Shown here piece after piece: positions 1 to 7,432 of a stretch of 29,786 nucleotides of DNA; within the stretch, counting starts at the first letter, position 1, and every line of letters begins with the position of its first letter. Under the pieces are notes generated by a model that saw only the letters and a program-made list of their open reading frames with translations, was not told the origin of the DNA and did not search any database. Origin of the DNA: Patescibacteria group bacterium (GTDB lineage Bacteria; Patescibacteria; Paceibacteria; UBA9973; UBA2103); NCBI GenBank assembly GCA_018968865.1, contig JAGWZP010000005.1, forward strand, positions 1-29,786, written 5' to 3'. The translations under genes were made by a program, and so were the position numbers.

Positions 1-437
1 AGCTCTACCGTGCGCGCGGACGGCCCCTTCCCGAGAATGATGTCCAGGTGCCCCGACTCGAGCGCGGGGTAGAGCAGTTCTTCTATCTTGCGCGAGAGAC
101 GATGGATTTCATCAATGAAGAGGACGGTGTTCGGCTCCAGGTTGGTCAAAATTGCGGCGAGGTCGCCCGCGCGTTCAATCGCGACGCCGGACGTGCTCTT
201 CAAGGGCGACTCAAGCGTCGCGGCGACGAGGTGGGCGAGCGTCGTCTTGCCCACGCCCGGCGGACCGTAGAAGAGGATATGCTCCGGCATGCTCCCGCGC
301 TTCTTCGCCGCGTCAATGGAGATGCGCACGTTCGCCTTGACCTGTTTCTGCCCGACATAGTCGTCCCAGCGGGCGGGACGGAGCGCTGAATCAAGGGAGG
401 AGGGGGCCGCCGGGTTGATGTTGGAGAGGCTTGACAT
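1..437 (-). CDS. ruvB: Holliday junction branch-migration helicase RuvB, N-terminal part
   Basis: RuvB is the AAA+ motor that drives branch migration of Holliday junctions with RuvA. The reading frame runs from ATG at 437 down to the window edge (about 145 codons), so the C-terminal half lies outside. Visible landmarks are an N-terminal RPxxxDDYVGQ segment, Walker [12 protein letters not shown] near residue 58, Walker B FIDEIHRL near residue 105, and the RuvB-typical [19 protein letters not shown] stretch. Its partner ruvA lies on the same strand at 10854-11399, so the pair is split. An extended -10 (TGATAGAAT on the minus strand, hexamer 463-458) lies about 20 nt upstream of the start. Identification is secure from these motifs. 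Confidence 0.95.
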   Translation of the reverse strand, partial: MSSLSNINPAAPSSLDSALRPARWDDYVGQKQVKANVRISIDAAKKRGSMPEHILFYGPPGVGKTTLAHLVAATLESPLKSTSGVAIERAGDLAAILTNLEPNTVLFIDEIHRLSRKIEELLYPALESGHLDIILGKGPSARTVE

Positions 438-480
438 AGAAATCGTATGATGCTAGCATTCTATCACACCCAGTGCGGTT

Positions 481-590
481 TAAAACGTCGTTGCTCCTCT
501 GGTGATGCAGATAAAGTGCTTCTCACAAGCGCATCATGCGCTTCGGATTTCTGCTTTGCAATAGGCGGGAGCAGAGAAGACGACGTTTTA
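481..590. repeat. Long imperfect inverted repeat (nested stem-loop)
   Basis: Arms TAAAACGTCGT (481-491) and its perfect complement (580-590) enclose further nested pairs: TGCTCC 492-497 with GGAGCA 568-573, GCAGA 507-511 with TCTGC 550-554, and an apical hairpin AAGCGCA-TCA-TGCGCTT (527-543). No convincing gene occupies this intergenic stretch between ruvB and the 804 gene. The fold could act as RNA or as a DNA cruciform; it matches no RNA family I recognise. Confidence 0.6.
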
Positions 591-670
591 TCCGACCGGG
601 CATGGTTTATTGCTCCTGTTCATACTCCTCTAGGCAAGGCTTGACGGCTTCGGGCGTTTTCCCAAGGACT

Positions 671-775
671 CTTTGGTTCCGCGACTTCGGTCGCGTTGCT
701 GTGGAACTCCTCAGGTATCTCGTCCACCCCGCATTTATGCGGGTTTTGCCTTGAGGACTATGGACGGGAATTGTC
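671..775 (+). other. Structured leader of the tautomerase-like gene
   Basis: Consecutive stem-loops precede the gene at 804. They are CGCGAC-TTCG-GTCGCG (680-695, a UUCG tetraloop) flanked by GTTC/GAAC (676-679 with 704-707), then an arm CCTCAGG (709-715) pairing with CCTTGAGG (749-756) around CCCGCA-TTTA-TGCGGG (728-743), then GGAC/GTCC just before the ribosome-binding site. The density of stems suggests a structured 5' UTR. I could not match it to a known riboswitch, RNase P, tmRNA or SRP RNA signature. Confidence 0.45.
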
Positions 776-803
776 CTTTCCAGAACAAATCGAGGGAGGT
801 TCC

Positions 804-1184
804 ATGCCGCTTGTCATTCTCAAATACAATCCTAATCTCAGGGTAGGCGCAGTTTTTCTCTCTGAGCTCACCAACAAATTGACGGAAGCTGTTTCGGGAG
901 CCCTCGATGTTCCTGAACGTGAGGATGCCCGTCTAACGAAGGGCGACATCGAGGTCTGGGTGCAGGAATCTGGTAGCCACGACATCAGCACGAGAGACCT
1001 CGAAATCGTTGTCTGGGCGCACCAGTACCCAGAACGTTTGGCGAATCTCGAAGAACGGAAGGAACAAATCCTTCGCGAACTCCGGACGTTTCTCGCAGAA
1101 AACGGGGACCTCGCGGAACACAAAACCACTCCTTCTGGATTCGTCTGGGTGCTACTACAACCAACCGCCTTCGGCACGTTCTAA
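804..1184 (+). CDS. Small tautomerase-superfamily-like protein (Met-Pro start)
   Basis: A 126-residue protein. The ATG at 804 is chosen because GAGGGAGG (792-799) lies just upstream and because it gives a Met-Pro N-terminus. In the 4-oxalocrotonate tautomerase/MIF superfamily, Pro exposed after Met removal is the catalytic base. The layout fits that fold loosely: a short beta strand (PLVILKY), then a helix (LSELTNKLTEAVSGALDVP), then a strand (DIEVWVQES), followed by a second strand-helix unit (LEIVVWAHQYP, then a charged helix around ERLANLEERKEQIL) and a tail. There is no close family I can name, and the assignment rests on fold reading plus Pro-2. The gene stands alone between a structured leader and a strong terminator. 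Confidence 0.5.
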   Translation: MPLVILKYNPNLRVGAVFLSELTNKLTEAVSGALDVPEREDARLTKGDIEVWVQESGSHDISTRDLEIVVWAHQYPERLANLEERKEQILRELRTFLAENGDLAEHKTTPSGFVWVLLQPTAFGTF

Positions 1185-1193
1185 GCCGACACA

Positions 1194-1239
1194 CGCCCGA
1201 CAGAAATCACCCGATGATTCTGTCGGGCGATTTCTTTTT
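1194..1239 (+). terminator. Rho-independent terminator after the tautomerase-like gene
   Basis: CGCCCGACAGAAATCA pairs with TGATTCTGTCGGGCG (one bulged A) around a short loop, ending at 1229 and followed by a T-rich tail ATTTCTTTTT. It starts 10 nt after the stop codon. Confidence 0.9.
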
Positions 1240-1255
1240 GTACTTGCATAATTGA

Positions 1256-1295
1256 ATGTTCGTTAAGTCCAACGACCGTTAGAGATAACGAACAT
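1256..1295. repeat. 10-bp inverted repeat with 20-nt loop
   Basis: ATGTTCGTTA (1256-1265) and its exact complement TAACGAACAT (1286-1295) lie between the 804 gene's terminator and the 3' end of pilB. There is no T-tract, so it is not a typical terminator. It could be a pilB mRNA 3' end or a protein-binding palindrome. Confidence 0.5.
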
Positions 1296-1340
1296 GCACA
1301 ATGATTAAATTTCGTCCCACAGGACAATCTATGAAGATGG

Positions 1341-3014
1341 CTAGGCGCGGGGGAGATCCACCGTGGCGGCGACTTCGGAGAGGGAGGTGATGCCGGCGAG
1401 CGCCTTGATAAGGCCGTCCTGCGCCATCGTGAGGTAGCCCTGCTTCGCAGTTAATTTCGCAATCTCATTTTCCGGCGGATTGTCGCGGAGGAAATGCGCG
1501 AGCTCGTCGTCCATAAAGATGGCTTCATAGAGGCCGATGCGCCCTTTGTAGCCGGTCTCGTCGGCGTTTCCGACAACCGGTTCCCACACCGTTTCTATAT
1601 TTTCCGGAATGAGCGATTTATCGGAAAGCGGTTCAAATACTTTCGCAATCATTCGTTTCTCCTCGTCCGTCAGCGGACGTTCTTTTTTTGTGCCCGGGTC
1701 CAATTTGCGGATGAGGCGCTGTGCCATGGAGACCGTTACCGCCGAGCCGAAGGACTTCGGGTCGGCGCCGAGGTCGACGAGCCGCGGGAACGTGCCGGCC
1801 GCGTTGTTGGTGTGGAGCGTCGAGAAGACGAAGTGGCCGGTTAAGGCCGCCTGGATGGCGATATCGGCCGTCTCGCCGTCGCGGATTTCGCCGACCATGA
1901 TGATATCCGGGTCCTGGCGCACGATGGACTTGAGCCCTTCGGCAAAGGTGTACTTCTCTCCCGAAACCTGCGTCTGCACGATGCCGCCCAGGTGGTATTC
2001 GACCGGGTCTTCGATCGTGATGATCTTGATCTCCGGCGTGTGGATTTCGCGGAGGAAGGAATAGAGCGTGGTCGTCTTGCCGCTTCCCGTGGGCCCCGTG
2101 GTGAGGAGCATGCCGTTCGGCCGCCGTATTTCCTTCTCGAGGCGCGCAAGAAGCTTCGGGTGGATGCCGAGTTCCTTGTACGAGACCTTGGTCGCTTCAG
2201 GGTCGAGGATGCGCATCACGATGGACTCGCCGTAATTGCCGGGGATGAACGATACGCGTATTTCGATCTGGCTATCGCCCTTCGCGACCGAGAAGCGTCC
2301 GTCCTGCGCCTGATTCGTGATGTTCAGCTTCACGCCCGAGAGCAGTTTGATGCGCGAATTGAGCTGGTGGTACGTTTCAGGGTCGAAGAAACAAATATCG
2401 GACAACAAGCCGTCGATGCGGAGGCGGAGAAGCGTCTGCTCCTCTCCGGGCTCAAAGTGGATATCGGACGAGCGGAGTACGAACGCGCCCGCGAGCACGA
2501 TTTCAAAAATGCGCGATATGCGTTCGAGCAGCTTCAGTTTTACGGCGGCCTCGAGTTCGTTTTTGAGCGCGCTCCTCGTCGCGCCGCCGTCGGTGAGTTT
2601 TGCAATGGCCTCCGCAGAAACCGTGAGCATGCCCGCTCTCGATTCCACCGCGAGAGAAAGGTCGCGATAGCGTGAGAACGCCTTGTCGAGACTTCTTTTC
2701 GAAACAAGGAAGGTATGAAGCGAAAACCCGCGTTTGACGAGGGTATCGGAGAGTTTCGCGAGCGCGGGGCCGTTCGGGTCGTGAACAGCGAGCGAGAGCA
2801 CTTTCGCCGTCTTCGCAAAGGCGACCGCCTCGGCGGCCCGCGCTTCCGCTTCGGGAATGATACGGAGGGCATCGGCGTCGATCTCTCTCATCGAGAGGTC
2901 GGCGTACGAGAGGCCGTATTTCTCGGACAGGATGCGGGCGACATCCTCTTCCTCGCGTTCCCGTACCTCGGTGAGTTTTGTGTCCTCGTCTTTCGTGTCA
3001 AACGGCAAATCCAT
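1341..3014 (-). CDS. pilB: Type IV pilus assembly / type II secretion ATPase (PilB/GspE family)
   Basis: Hexameric ATPase that powers pilus extension at the inner membrane. The chosen start (ATG at 3014, 557 aa) lies 6 nt after a TATCAT -10 element; an upstream in-frame ATG at 3071 would overlap the opposite-strand promoter of the lipoprotein gene. The N-terminal domain is GspE-II-like (residues ~20-115). The motor has Walker A GPTGSGKT (~307-314), an Asp box IEDPVEYH (~334), Walker B DPDIIMVGEIRD (~368-379) and a His box STLHTNNA (~398). The tetracysteine zinc motif usual in GspE/PilB is absent: the expected Cys positions after RLIRKL are replaced by DPGTKKERPL. pilM, pilN and pilO lie at 15531-17699. 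Confidence 0.95.
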   Translation of the reverse strand: MDLPFDTKDEDTKLTEVREREEEDVARILSEKYGLSYADLSMREIDADALRIIPEAEARAAEAVAFAKTAKVLSLAVHDPNGPALAKLSDTLVKRGFSLHTFLVSKRSLDKAFSRYRDLSLAVESRAGMLTVSAEAIAKLTDGGATRSALKNELEAAVKLKLLERISRIFEIVLAGAFVLRSSDIHFEPGEEQTLLRLRIDGLLSDICFFDPETYHQLNSRIKLLSGVKLNITNQAQDGRFSVAKGDSQIEIRVSFIPGNYGESIVMRILDPEATKVSYKELGIHPKLLARLEKEIRRPNGMLLTTGPTGSGKTTTLYSFLREIHTPEIKIITIEDPVEYHLGGIVQTQVSGEKYTFAEGLKSIVRQDPDIIMVGEIRDGETADIAIQAALTGHFVFSTLHTNNAAGTFPRLVDLGADPKSFGSAVTVSMAQRLIRKLDPGTKKERPLTDEEKRMIAKVFEPLSDKSLIPENIETVWEPVVGNADETGYKGRIGLYEAIFMDDELAHFLRDNPPENEIAKLTAKQGYLTMAQDGLIKALAGITSLSEVAATVDLPRA

Positions 3015-3020
3015 GGGCGT

Positions 3021-3026
3021 ATGATA
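3021..3026 (-). promoter_or_regulatory. -10 element of pilB (leaderless)
   Basis: TATCAT on the minus strand (3026-3021) is followed by exactly 6 nt and then the pilB ATG, so transcription should begin at or next to the start codon. No Shine-Dalgarno is present. Confidence 0.6.
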
Positions 3027-3056
3027 CCACTCGAATAAGCGCGCCGAAGGGGATAC

Positions 3057-3086
3057 TTGACAAATGGGCATATATAGTAGTATAGT
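3057..3086 (+). promoter_or_regulatory. Sigma70-type promoter of the small lipoprotein gene
   Basis: TTGACA (3057-3062), an 18-nt spacer and TATAGT (3081-3086) give a near-consensus promoter. It points at the SD-led lipoprotein gene starting at 3135, leaving a 5' UTR of about 40 nt. Confidence 0.8.
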
Positions 3087-3134
3087 TTACGCAGTCCGCC
3101 GTTTTTTGGCGCCATCCGTCAAGGAGGTTATGCC

Positions 3135-3362
3135 ATGAAATTGTCCCTAGTTCTCTTCATCGTGGGAGTGCTCACGGGTTGTGCCGGGCTTCCCCCGGTC
3201 ACTCCTCCCGGCGTCTACCGCCAGGAAACCAAGACGGTATCGCCGTCTGGACAAACGACAACCACGACCTTCATTTGGGTTCATCCAGAGCCCTTGTGGT
3301 GCTGTGTCGGCCCGATGTATGGTCCCCCGATCATCATCCGGTTCGGCGGGCATCACCACTAG
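3135..3362 (+). CDS. Small putative lipoprotein
   Basis: A 75-residue precursor with a hydrophobic signal segment and lipobox LTGC (Cys at about residue 16), so it should be acylated and membrane-anchored. The mature part is rich in Pro, Thr and Tyr, contains a CC pair (WCCVGP) and ends in GGHHH. An AAGGAGG ribosome-binding site (3121-3127) sits 7 nt before the ATG, a consensus promoter is upstream and a terminator follows, so this is a complete single-gene unit. No conserved family is recognised. The cysteines and terminal histidines might bind metal, but that is speculation. Confidence 0.75.
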   Translation: MKLSLVLFIVGVLTGCAGLPPVTPPGVYRQETKTVSPSGQTTTTTFIWVHPEPLWCCVGPMYGPPIIIRFGGHHH

Positions 3363-3379
3363 ACGCACGCTGGCCTTCC

Positions 3380-3413
3380 GCGCCTGCCTCCCCGGCAGGC
3401 GCGTTTTCTTTTT
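3380..3413 (+). terminator. Rho-independent terminator after the lipoprotein gene
   Basis: GCGCCTGCC (3380-3388), loop TCCCC, GGCAGGCGC (3394-3402), then a TTTTCTTTTT tail. It ends only about 20 nt before tsaE starts. Confidence 0.9.
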
Positions 3414-3419
3414 CAGCGG

Positions 3420-3425
3420 TACAAT
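3420..3425 (+). promoter_or_regulatory. -10 element of tsaE (near-leaderless)
   Basis: TACAAT ends 7 nt before the tsaE ATG at 3433. There is no Shine-Dalgarno and no obvious -35, since the -35 region falls in the preceding terminator stem. Confidence 0.5.
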
Positions 3426-3432
3426 TGTCTAG

Positions 3433-3867
3433 ATGGAGAGGGAAATCCGGACACTTGCAGAACTCGAAAAGGAAGCCGGGCGCTTTGTCGGTTCGCTTGC
3501 GCCGGGCGGGCGGGCGACGCTTGTCGCTCTCTCGGGCGAGCTCGGGGCGGGGAAGACCGCCTTTGCGAAGGCAGTCGCGCGCGCTCTCGGCATTGAAGGC
3601 ATCGTGACGAGCCCCACCTTCGTCCTTGAAAAAATTTATGTGCTTCCGGACGGACAGCCGTTCAAACGTCTTATCCATATTGACGCATACCGCCTCGAAA
3701 AGGGCACTGATCTCGCCGCGCTCGGTTTCGATGAGCTTATGCGGGACGCGGGGAATCTCATTCTGCTTGAATGGCCGGAGAAGGTGCTCGGCGCGCTTCC
3801 AGTTCCCGCCGCGAGAATCTCTTTTGTCGTGCAAGACGACGATGCGCGGATACTTTCGTATGCCTAA
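3433..3867 (+). CDS. tsaE: tRNA threonylcarbamoyladenosine biosynthesis ATPase TsaE
   Basis: TsaE is the ATPase that works with TsaB and TsaD to install t6A37 on ANN-decoding tRNAs. The 144-residue protein has the family's P-loop GELGAGKTAFAK (~35-46), the SPTF motif (~60) and HIDAYRL (~80), then LLEWPEK, all in the usual order and spacing. It begins 7 nt after a TACAAT box. Its last 8 nt overlap the polA start (ATGCCTAA), so the two are translationally coupled. Length matches the family. Confidence 0.95.
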   Translation: MEREIRTLAELEKEAGRFVGSLAPGGRATLVALSGELGAGKTAFAKAVARALGIEGIVTSPTFVLEKIYVLPDGQPFKRLIHIDAYRLEKGTDLAALGFDELMRDAGNLILLEWPEKVLGALPVPAARISFVVQDDDARILSYA

Positions 3868-6241
3868 AAAACCCTCTCCCAAAAAACGCATCGTACTTTT
3901 GGATACGCACGCCATCATCCATCGTGCGTACCACGCGCTCCCGGCGGAGTTCACCGGTCCGACGGGCGAGCCGACCGGCGCGCTCTACGGACTCGTCTCG
4001 ATGCTCCTCAAGCTCATCAGCGACTTAGAGCCGGATTATCTGGCGGCGTGCTACGACCTCAAGGGTCCCACCATACGCCATGAAGCATATGCAGAGTATA
4101 AAGGCACTCGCAAAGCGATGGAGGATGCGCTCGCGATGCAAATAGAGCGGTCGCATGAAGTATTCAAAGCGTTCAGCATCCCAACGTATGCGAAAGCAGG
4201 CTTCGAGGCGGATGATCTCATTGGAAGCATCGCCGACCGAATGAAGGAGACGGTAGATGTCATTATCGCTTCGGGCGATATGGACATGCTGCAGCTCGTT
4301 GACGACAAGCGCGTGCGCGTCTTTACGTTCAAAAAAGGAATCAACGACACTGTTTTGTATGATGAAAAAGCGGTCGTTGAACGTTTCGGTTTCGGGCCGG
4401 CGCTCACCAAGGATCTGAAGGGGATTATGGGCGATCCTTCGGATAACATCAAAGGCGTTCCGGGCGTCGGAGAAGGGAGCGCCCTCAAATTAATACAGAC
4501 GTTCGGCGGTATAGAGAAGATTTATAACGCTATCAAGAAAAAAGGCGTCGAAGCCGTGGCACAAGGAGCATCAGTGCAGAAACGCTACGTGCAGTTGGTT
4601 GCCGACCACGAAGAAGATGCGCTCTTCTCGAAGTCGCTTGCAACGATACGGCTCGACGCCCCCATCGCCTTCACCCTTCCCGAGCATCTCTGGCGCGAGA
4701 CTATCGACGTGCAGAACTTGTTCGCCATGTGCGACGAGTTCGGCTTCAGGACGCTCAAAGAAAGGATAAGGACGATGTTCAAGAGCGGACCGGAAGACGG
4801 AGAAACGCCCGAACTCGTCCCCGAAGAGGCGGTGGACGCAACGCGCCTCGCCGAAGCGAAGGCGATGCTCTGGCTTATCTCATCCGAATTTACGAATCCG
4901 TCGCTTGACGACATCCTCGCGTTCACGAAAGAGTGCACCTTTGATGCCGCGCGCGCCGAGCTCGAAACACAATTGTCGAAGATGGGCAGGGTGCGCGACG
5001 TCTATGAGCAGATAGAAAAACCGCTCATTTCGGTCATTCGGGGGATGGAAGAGCGCGGCGTCCTCATCGATCCGACCGTGCTCCAGAAGCTGAAGACGGC
5101 TTATAGCGCGGAGCTGGAGGAAATAGAACAGCGCATCTATAAAGCCGCCGGACGCGAATTCAATGTGAGTTCCCCACAACAGCTGGGCGTCGTGCTCTTC
5201 GATGAATTGAAGATCATCCCCGAGAAGCAGAAGAAAACGGCGGGCGGTCAGCGCTCCACGCGCGAGAGCGAGCTGGAGAAAATCCGCGAGATGCATCCCA
5301 TCGTGAGCGACATCCTCGAGTACCGCGAACTGAAGAAACTTCTCTCAACGTATATTGAAAATCTTCCGCCGCTTCTCGACGGCGAGCACCGCCTGCACGC
5401 CGAGTTCATCCAGACGGGCGCCGTGACCGGCCGCATGGCAAGCCAGAATCCGAATCTCCAGAACATTCCGCTCCACTCTAAGCGCGGGCAAGCGATCCGC
5501 CACGCCTTCGTCGCGTCAAAAGGATTCACGCTGGTCGCACTCGATTATTCCCAGATAGAATTGCGGCTCGCCGCCATCCTCTCGGGCGACGAGAAGCTGT
5601 GCGCCATCTTCAAAAGCGGCCGCGACGTGCATCAGGAAGTCGCAGCGCAGGTATTCCATGTTGCGCCGGAGAATGTTGACCTTGAGATGCGCCGGCGGGC
5701 GAAGGTCATCAACTTCGGCATCCTCTACGGCATGGGCGTGAATGCGCTGCGCGCGCAGCTCGGGAGCACGACCGCTGAGGCGCACCAGTATCTTGAAGAT
5801 TATTTCAGTACGTTTAAGACGCTCTCCGAATATCTGGAGAGCACGCGCGGCTTCGCGCGCAAGCACGGCTACACCGAGACCTTGTTCGGTCGCCGCCGTC
5901 AGTTCCCGGAGATGAAATCGTCCTTGCCGTATGTGCGCGCGCAGGCGGAGCGCATGGCGATCAACGCGCCCTTGCAAGGGACGCAAGCGGACATCATCAA
6001 GCTCGCCATGGTGCGCGTGCACGACATGCTCCAGAAAGAAAAAGCGCTTCCGGATGCGTATCTTCTCCTGCAGGTGCACGATGAATTGGTGTACGAGATA
6101 CGCACGTCGCGCGTCGATGCCCTGGGGGCAAAGATACAGGAGATTATGGAGTCCGTTTTGCCGAAAAAGGACACCCGCGGCGTCCCCGTCATCGCGACGA
6201 TGAAACAGGGGCCCGATTGGGGTGCGATGCATTCCTTATGA
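3860..6241 (+). CDS. polA: DNA polymerase I lacking the 3'-5' proofreading domain
   Basis: Family A polymerase for Okazaki-fragment maturation and gap filling. The ATG at 3860 (793 aa) overlaps the tsaE stop; the longer upstream frame is only tsaE in another frame. Domains: 5' nuclease (about 10-300, with FEADDLIGS and the GVPGVG helix-hairpin-helix), a reduced linker (about 300-380), then the polymerase with motif A DYSQIELR (~561), motif B RRRAKVINFGILYG (~611-624, with Phe at the sugar-selectivity position as in E. coli) and motif C QVHDE (~737). Only about 80 residues lie where E. coli Pol I has a roughly 200-residue 3'-5' exonuclease, and its carboxylate motifs are not visible. The stop overlaps the next gene (ATGA). 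Confidence 0.96.
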   Translation: MPKKPSPKKRIVLLDTHAIIHRAYHALPAEFTGPTGEPTGALYGLVSMLLKLISDLEPDYLAACYDLKGPTIRHEAYAEYKGTRKAMEDALAMQIERSHEVFKAFSIPTYAKAGFEADDLIGSIADRMKETVDVIIASGDMDMLQLVDDKRVRVFTFKKGINDTVLYDEKAVVERFGFGPALTKDLKGIMGDPSDNIKGVPGVGEGSALKLIQTFGGIEKIYNAIKKKGVEAVAQGASVQKRYVQLVADHEEDALFSKSLATIRLDAPIAFTLPEHLWRETIDVQNLFAMCDEFGFRTLKERIRTMFKSGPEDGETPELVPEEAVDATRLAEAKAMLWLISSEFTNPSLDDILAFTKECTFDAARAELETQLSKMGRVRDVYEQIEKPLISVIRGMEERGVLIDPTVLQKLKTAYSAELEEIEQRIYKAAGREFNVSSPQQLGVVLFDELKIIPEKQKKTAGGQRSTRESELEKIREMHPIVSDILEYRELKKLLSTYIENLPPLLDGEHRLHAEFIQTGAVTGRMASQNPNLQNIPLHSKRGQAIRHAFVASKGFTLVALDYSQIELRLAAILSGDEKLCAIFKSGRDVHQEVAAQVFHVAPENVDLEMRRRAKVINFGILYGMGVNALRAQLGSTTAEAHQYLEDYFSTFKTLSEYLESTRGFARKHGYTETLFGRRRQFPEMKSSLPYVRAQAERMAINAPLQGTQADIIKLAMVRVHDMLQKEKALPDAYLLLQVHDELVYEIRTSRVDALGAKIQEIMESVLPKKDTRGVPVIATMKQGPDWGAMHSL

Positions 6242-6924
6242 TTTATTTTTTCCACGGTTCCGATATTGAGAAGACGCGTACGAAGGCGTTTGAGTGGGTC
6301 GCGGTAGCAAGGAAGAAGGAGCCGAACCTCGCCTACGCGCGGCTCGCGCGCGAGGAACTGACCCCCGCGGCGCTCGAAGACGCGGCTCTATCTGGAGGGC
6401 TTTTCGTACAGCGACTGTTGATACTCATTGACGATCCGTTTCCGAGCGCCCGCGCGGCGAGCGAGGAGGAAGGCGGGGAAGAGCCCGCGGCCGGCGTTCT
6501 TGAGGAGCACCTGGATGCCCTTGCCGCGTCGGACAACGCCATCATCATTCTTGCGCCGAAGCTCGCGGCCGCAAAAGCGAAGAAGCTCGCGGCGAAGGCG
6601 AAGATGACCTATACCTACGACAAGCCGGCCGCGCGCGATATCGAAAAGGGATTCAACTCAAATCTCGTGAATGCGCTCTCCGCGCGTCAGCGGGACAAGC
6701 TCTGGCTCGAGATCAATCGCGCGCTCTACGCGGGCGATGCGCCGGAAATGCTCCACGGGCTCCTGCATTGGAAAGCGCGCGACCTGATAGAGAAGGGTAG
6801 TCGCGCATGGAAACCACAGGAAGCGCGACAACTTTCCCTTTCTCTTATCGAACTTCTTCAGAGCTCGCGTCGGGGCGGACTCGATTTGGCACTTTCTCTT
6901 GAGAAGTTCGCACTCTCGGTTTAG
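6238..6924 (+). CDS. DNA polymerase III delta subunit-like protein (HolA-like)
   Basis: A 228-residue protein whose ATG overlaps the polA stop (ATGA). It starts with a short strand and FHGSDIEKTRTKA, a degenerate version of the delta-subunit opening (HolA normally has YGEDxxL). It continues with LFVQRLLILID, an acidic linker and a C-terminal helical domain (ALYAGDAPEMLHGLLHWKARDLI) resembling the clamp-loader collar, where HolA reads LLxxLxWQ. Clamp-loader delta loads the sliding clamp; small divergent versions are common in CPR bacteria. The coupling to polA supports a replication role. A plain 'hypothetical' label is the alternative. Confidence 0.65.
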   Translation: MIYFFHGSDIEKTRTKAFEWVAVARKKEPNLAYARLAREELTPAALEDAALSGGLFVQRLLILIDDPFPSARAASEEEGGEEPAAGVLEEHLDALAASDNAIIILAPKLAAAKAKKLAAKAKMTYTYDKPAARDIEKGFNSNLVNALSARQRDKLWLEINRALYAGDAPEMLHGLLHWKARDLIEKGSRAWKPQEARQLSLSLIELLQSSRRGGLDLALSLEKFALSV

Positions 6925-6935
6925 GAGTGGTACCC

Positions 6936-6965
6936 TTGAGACAGGCACATACGGTCGCGTTATTT
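6936..6965 (+). promoter_or_regulatory. Possible promoter of the 6992-7369 small-gene pair
   Basis: TTGAGA (6936-6941), an 18-nt spacer and TTATTT (6960-6965) lie upstream of two SD-led small genes. The -10 is weak, so the call is tentative. Confidence 0.3.
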
Positions 6966-6991
6966 GTTAACAAATTGAGAGGAGCATAACT

Positions 6992-7162
6992 GTGGACGAC
7001 TTATTGAACATTTCTGGTTTACGCCCTCTGACGCCGGAGGAAGAATCCACTGTGCAGGAATTCAGAGCACATATGGAAGCAGTTGTAATCCCGCAGATCG
7101 TTCAGCAGGATTTCGAAAACCGAAAACGGGTCGCCGAATCGCGTAATTGGATTATCGATTGA
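6992..7162 (+). CDS. Small hypothetical protein (GTG start)
   Basis: A 56-residue protein starting with GTG, chosen because GAGAGGAG (6977-6984) lies 7 nt upstream and no ATG gives a better frame. It begins VDDLLNISGLRPLTPEEE and is a soluble, acidic then basic, mostly helical chain with no cysteine and no membrane segment. The next small gene follows after 27 nt and both end at one terminator, so they form a two-gene transcript. No family recognised. Confidence 0.6.
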   Translation: MDDLLNISGLRPLTPEEESTVQEFRAHMEAVVIPQIVQQDFENRKRVAESRNWIID

Positions 7163-7189
7163 AGCCAGAGAATTCAGAAGGAGATTCAC

Positions 7190-7369
7190 ATGACCACGAA
7201 CCTAGAATCGGCAAGACAACTGGCCCAGCGGGCGCGAGAATGGCTCCAGACGCCAGAAGGCCAGCAAGCGATGGAAGAAGCCGGCCGTAGGGTGCAAGAA
7301 ACCTGCGAACAGCTCGAGAAATGTCGTCGCATCAACCGGAAGGACCTCTACGAACCTTTCACGATCTAA
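7190..7369 (+). CDS. Small hypothetical helical protein
   Basis: A 59-residue protein with AGAAGGAGA just before its ATG. The sequence is highly charged and helix-prone (runs such as ARQLAQRAREWLQTPEG and MEEAGRRVQETCEQLEKC) with two cysteines, ending DLYEPFTI. It could be a small coiled-coil or antitoxin-like protein, but nothing in the sequence assigns a role. It is the second gene of the pair with the 6992 gene, just before a strong terminator. Confidence 0.6.
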   Translation: MTTNLESARQLAQRAREWLQTPEGQQAMEEAGRRVQETCEQLEKCRRINRKDLYEPFTI

Positions 7370-7385
7370 CCGACGCATTCCTTAA

Positions 7386-7416
7386 AAAAAGCCCCATAAT
7401 GCGGGGCTTTTTCTTT
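7386..7416 (+). terminator. Rho-independent terminator (works in both directions)
   Basis: AAAAAGCCCC (7386-7395) pairs with GGGGCTTTTT (7403-7412), with T-rich sequence on either strand. It ends the plus-strand small-gene pair and also the minus-strand gene ending at 7433. Confidence 0.9.
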
Positions 7417-7432
7417 GCACTTTCGGAATAAA

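Noticed and set aside
438..803. RNase P RNA, tmRNA or SRP RNA in the structured gap
   Set aside because: None of the hallmark conserved segments of these RNAs could be found on either strand.
3014..3071. Upstream ATG (3071) as pilB start
   Set aside because: It would add 19 residues encoded across the opposite promoter, without SD or -10 support. The ATG at 3014 has a -10 at the same 6-nt spacing as other genes.
5516..6232. 238-codon open frame on the minus strand
   Set aside because: Antisense to the polA polymerase domain; no motif or ribosome-binding site.
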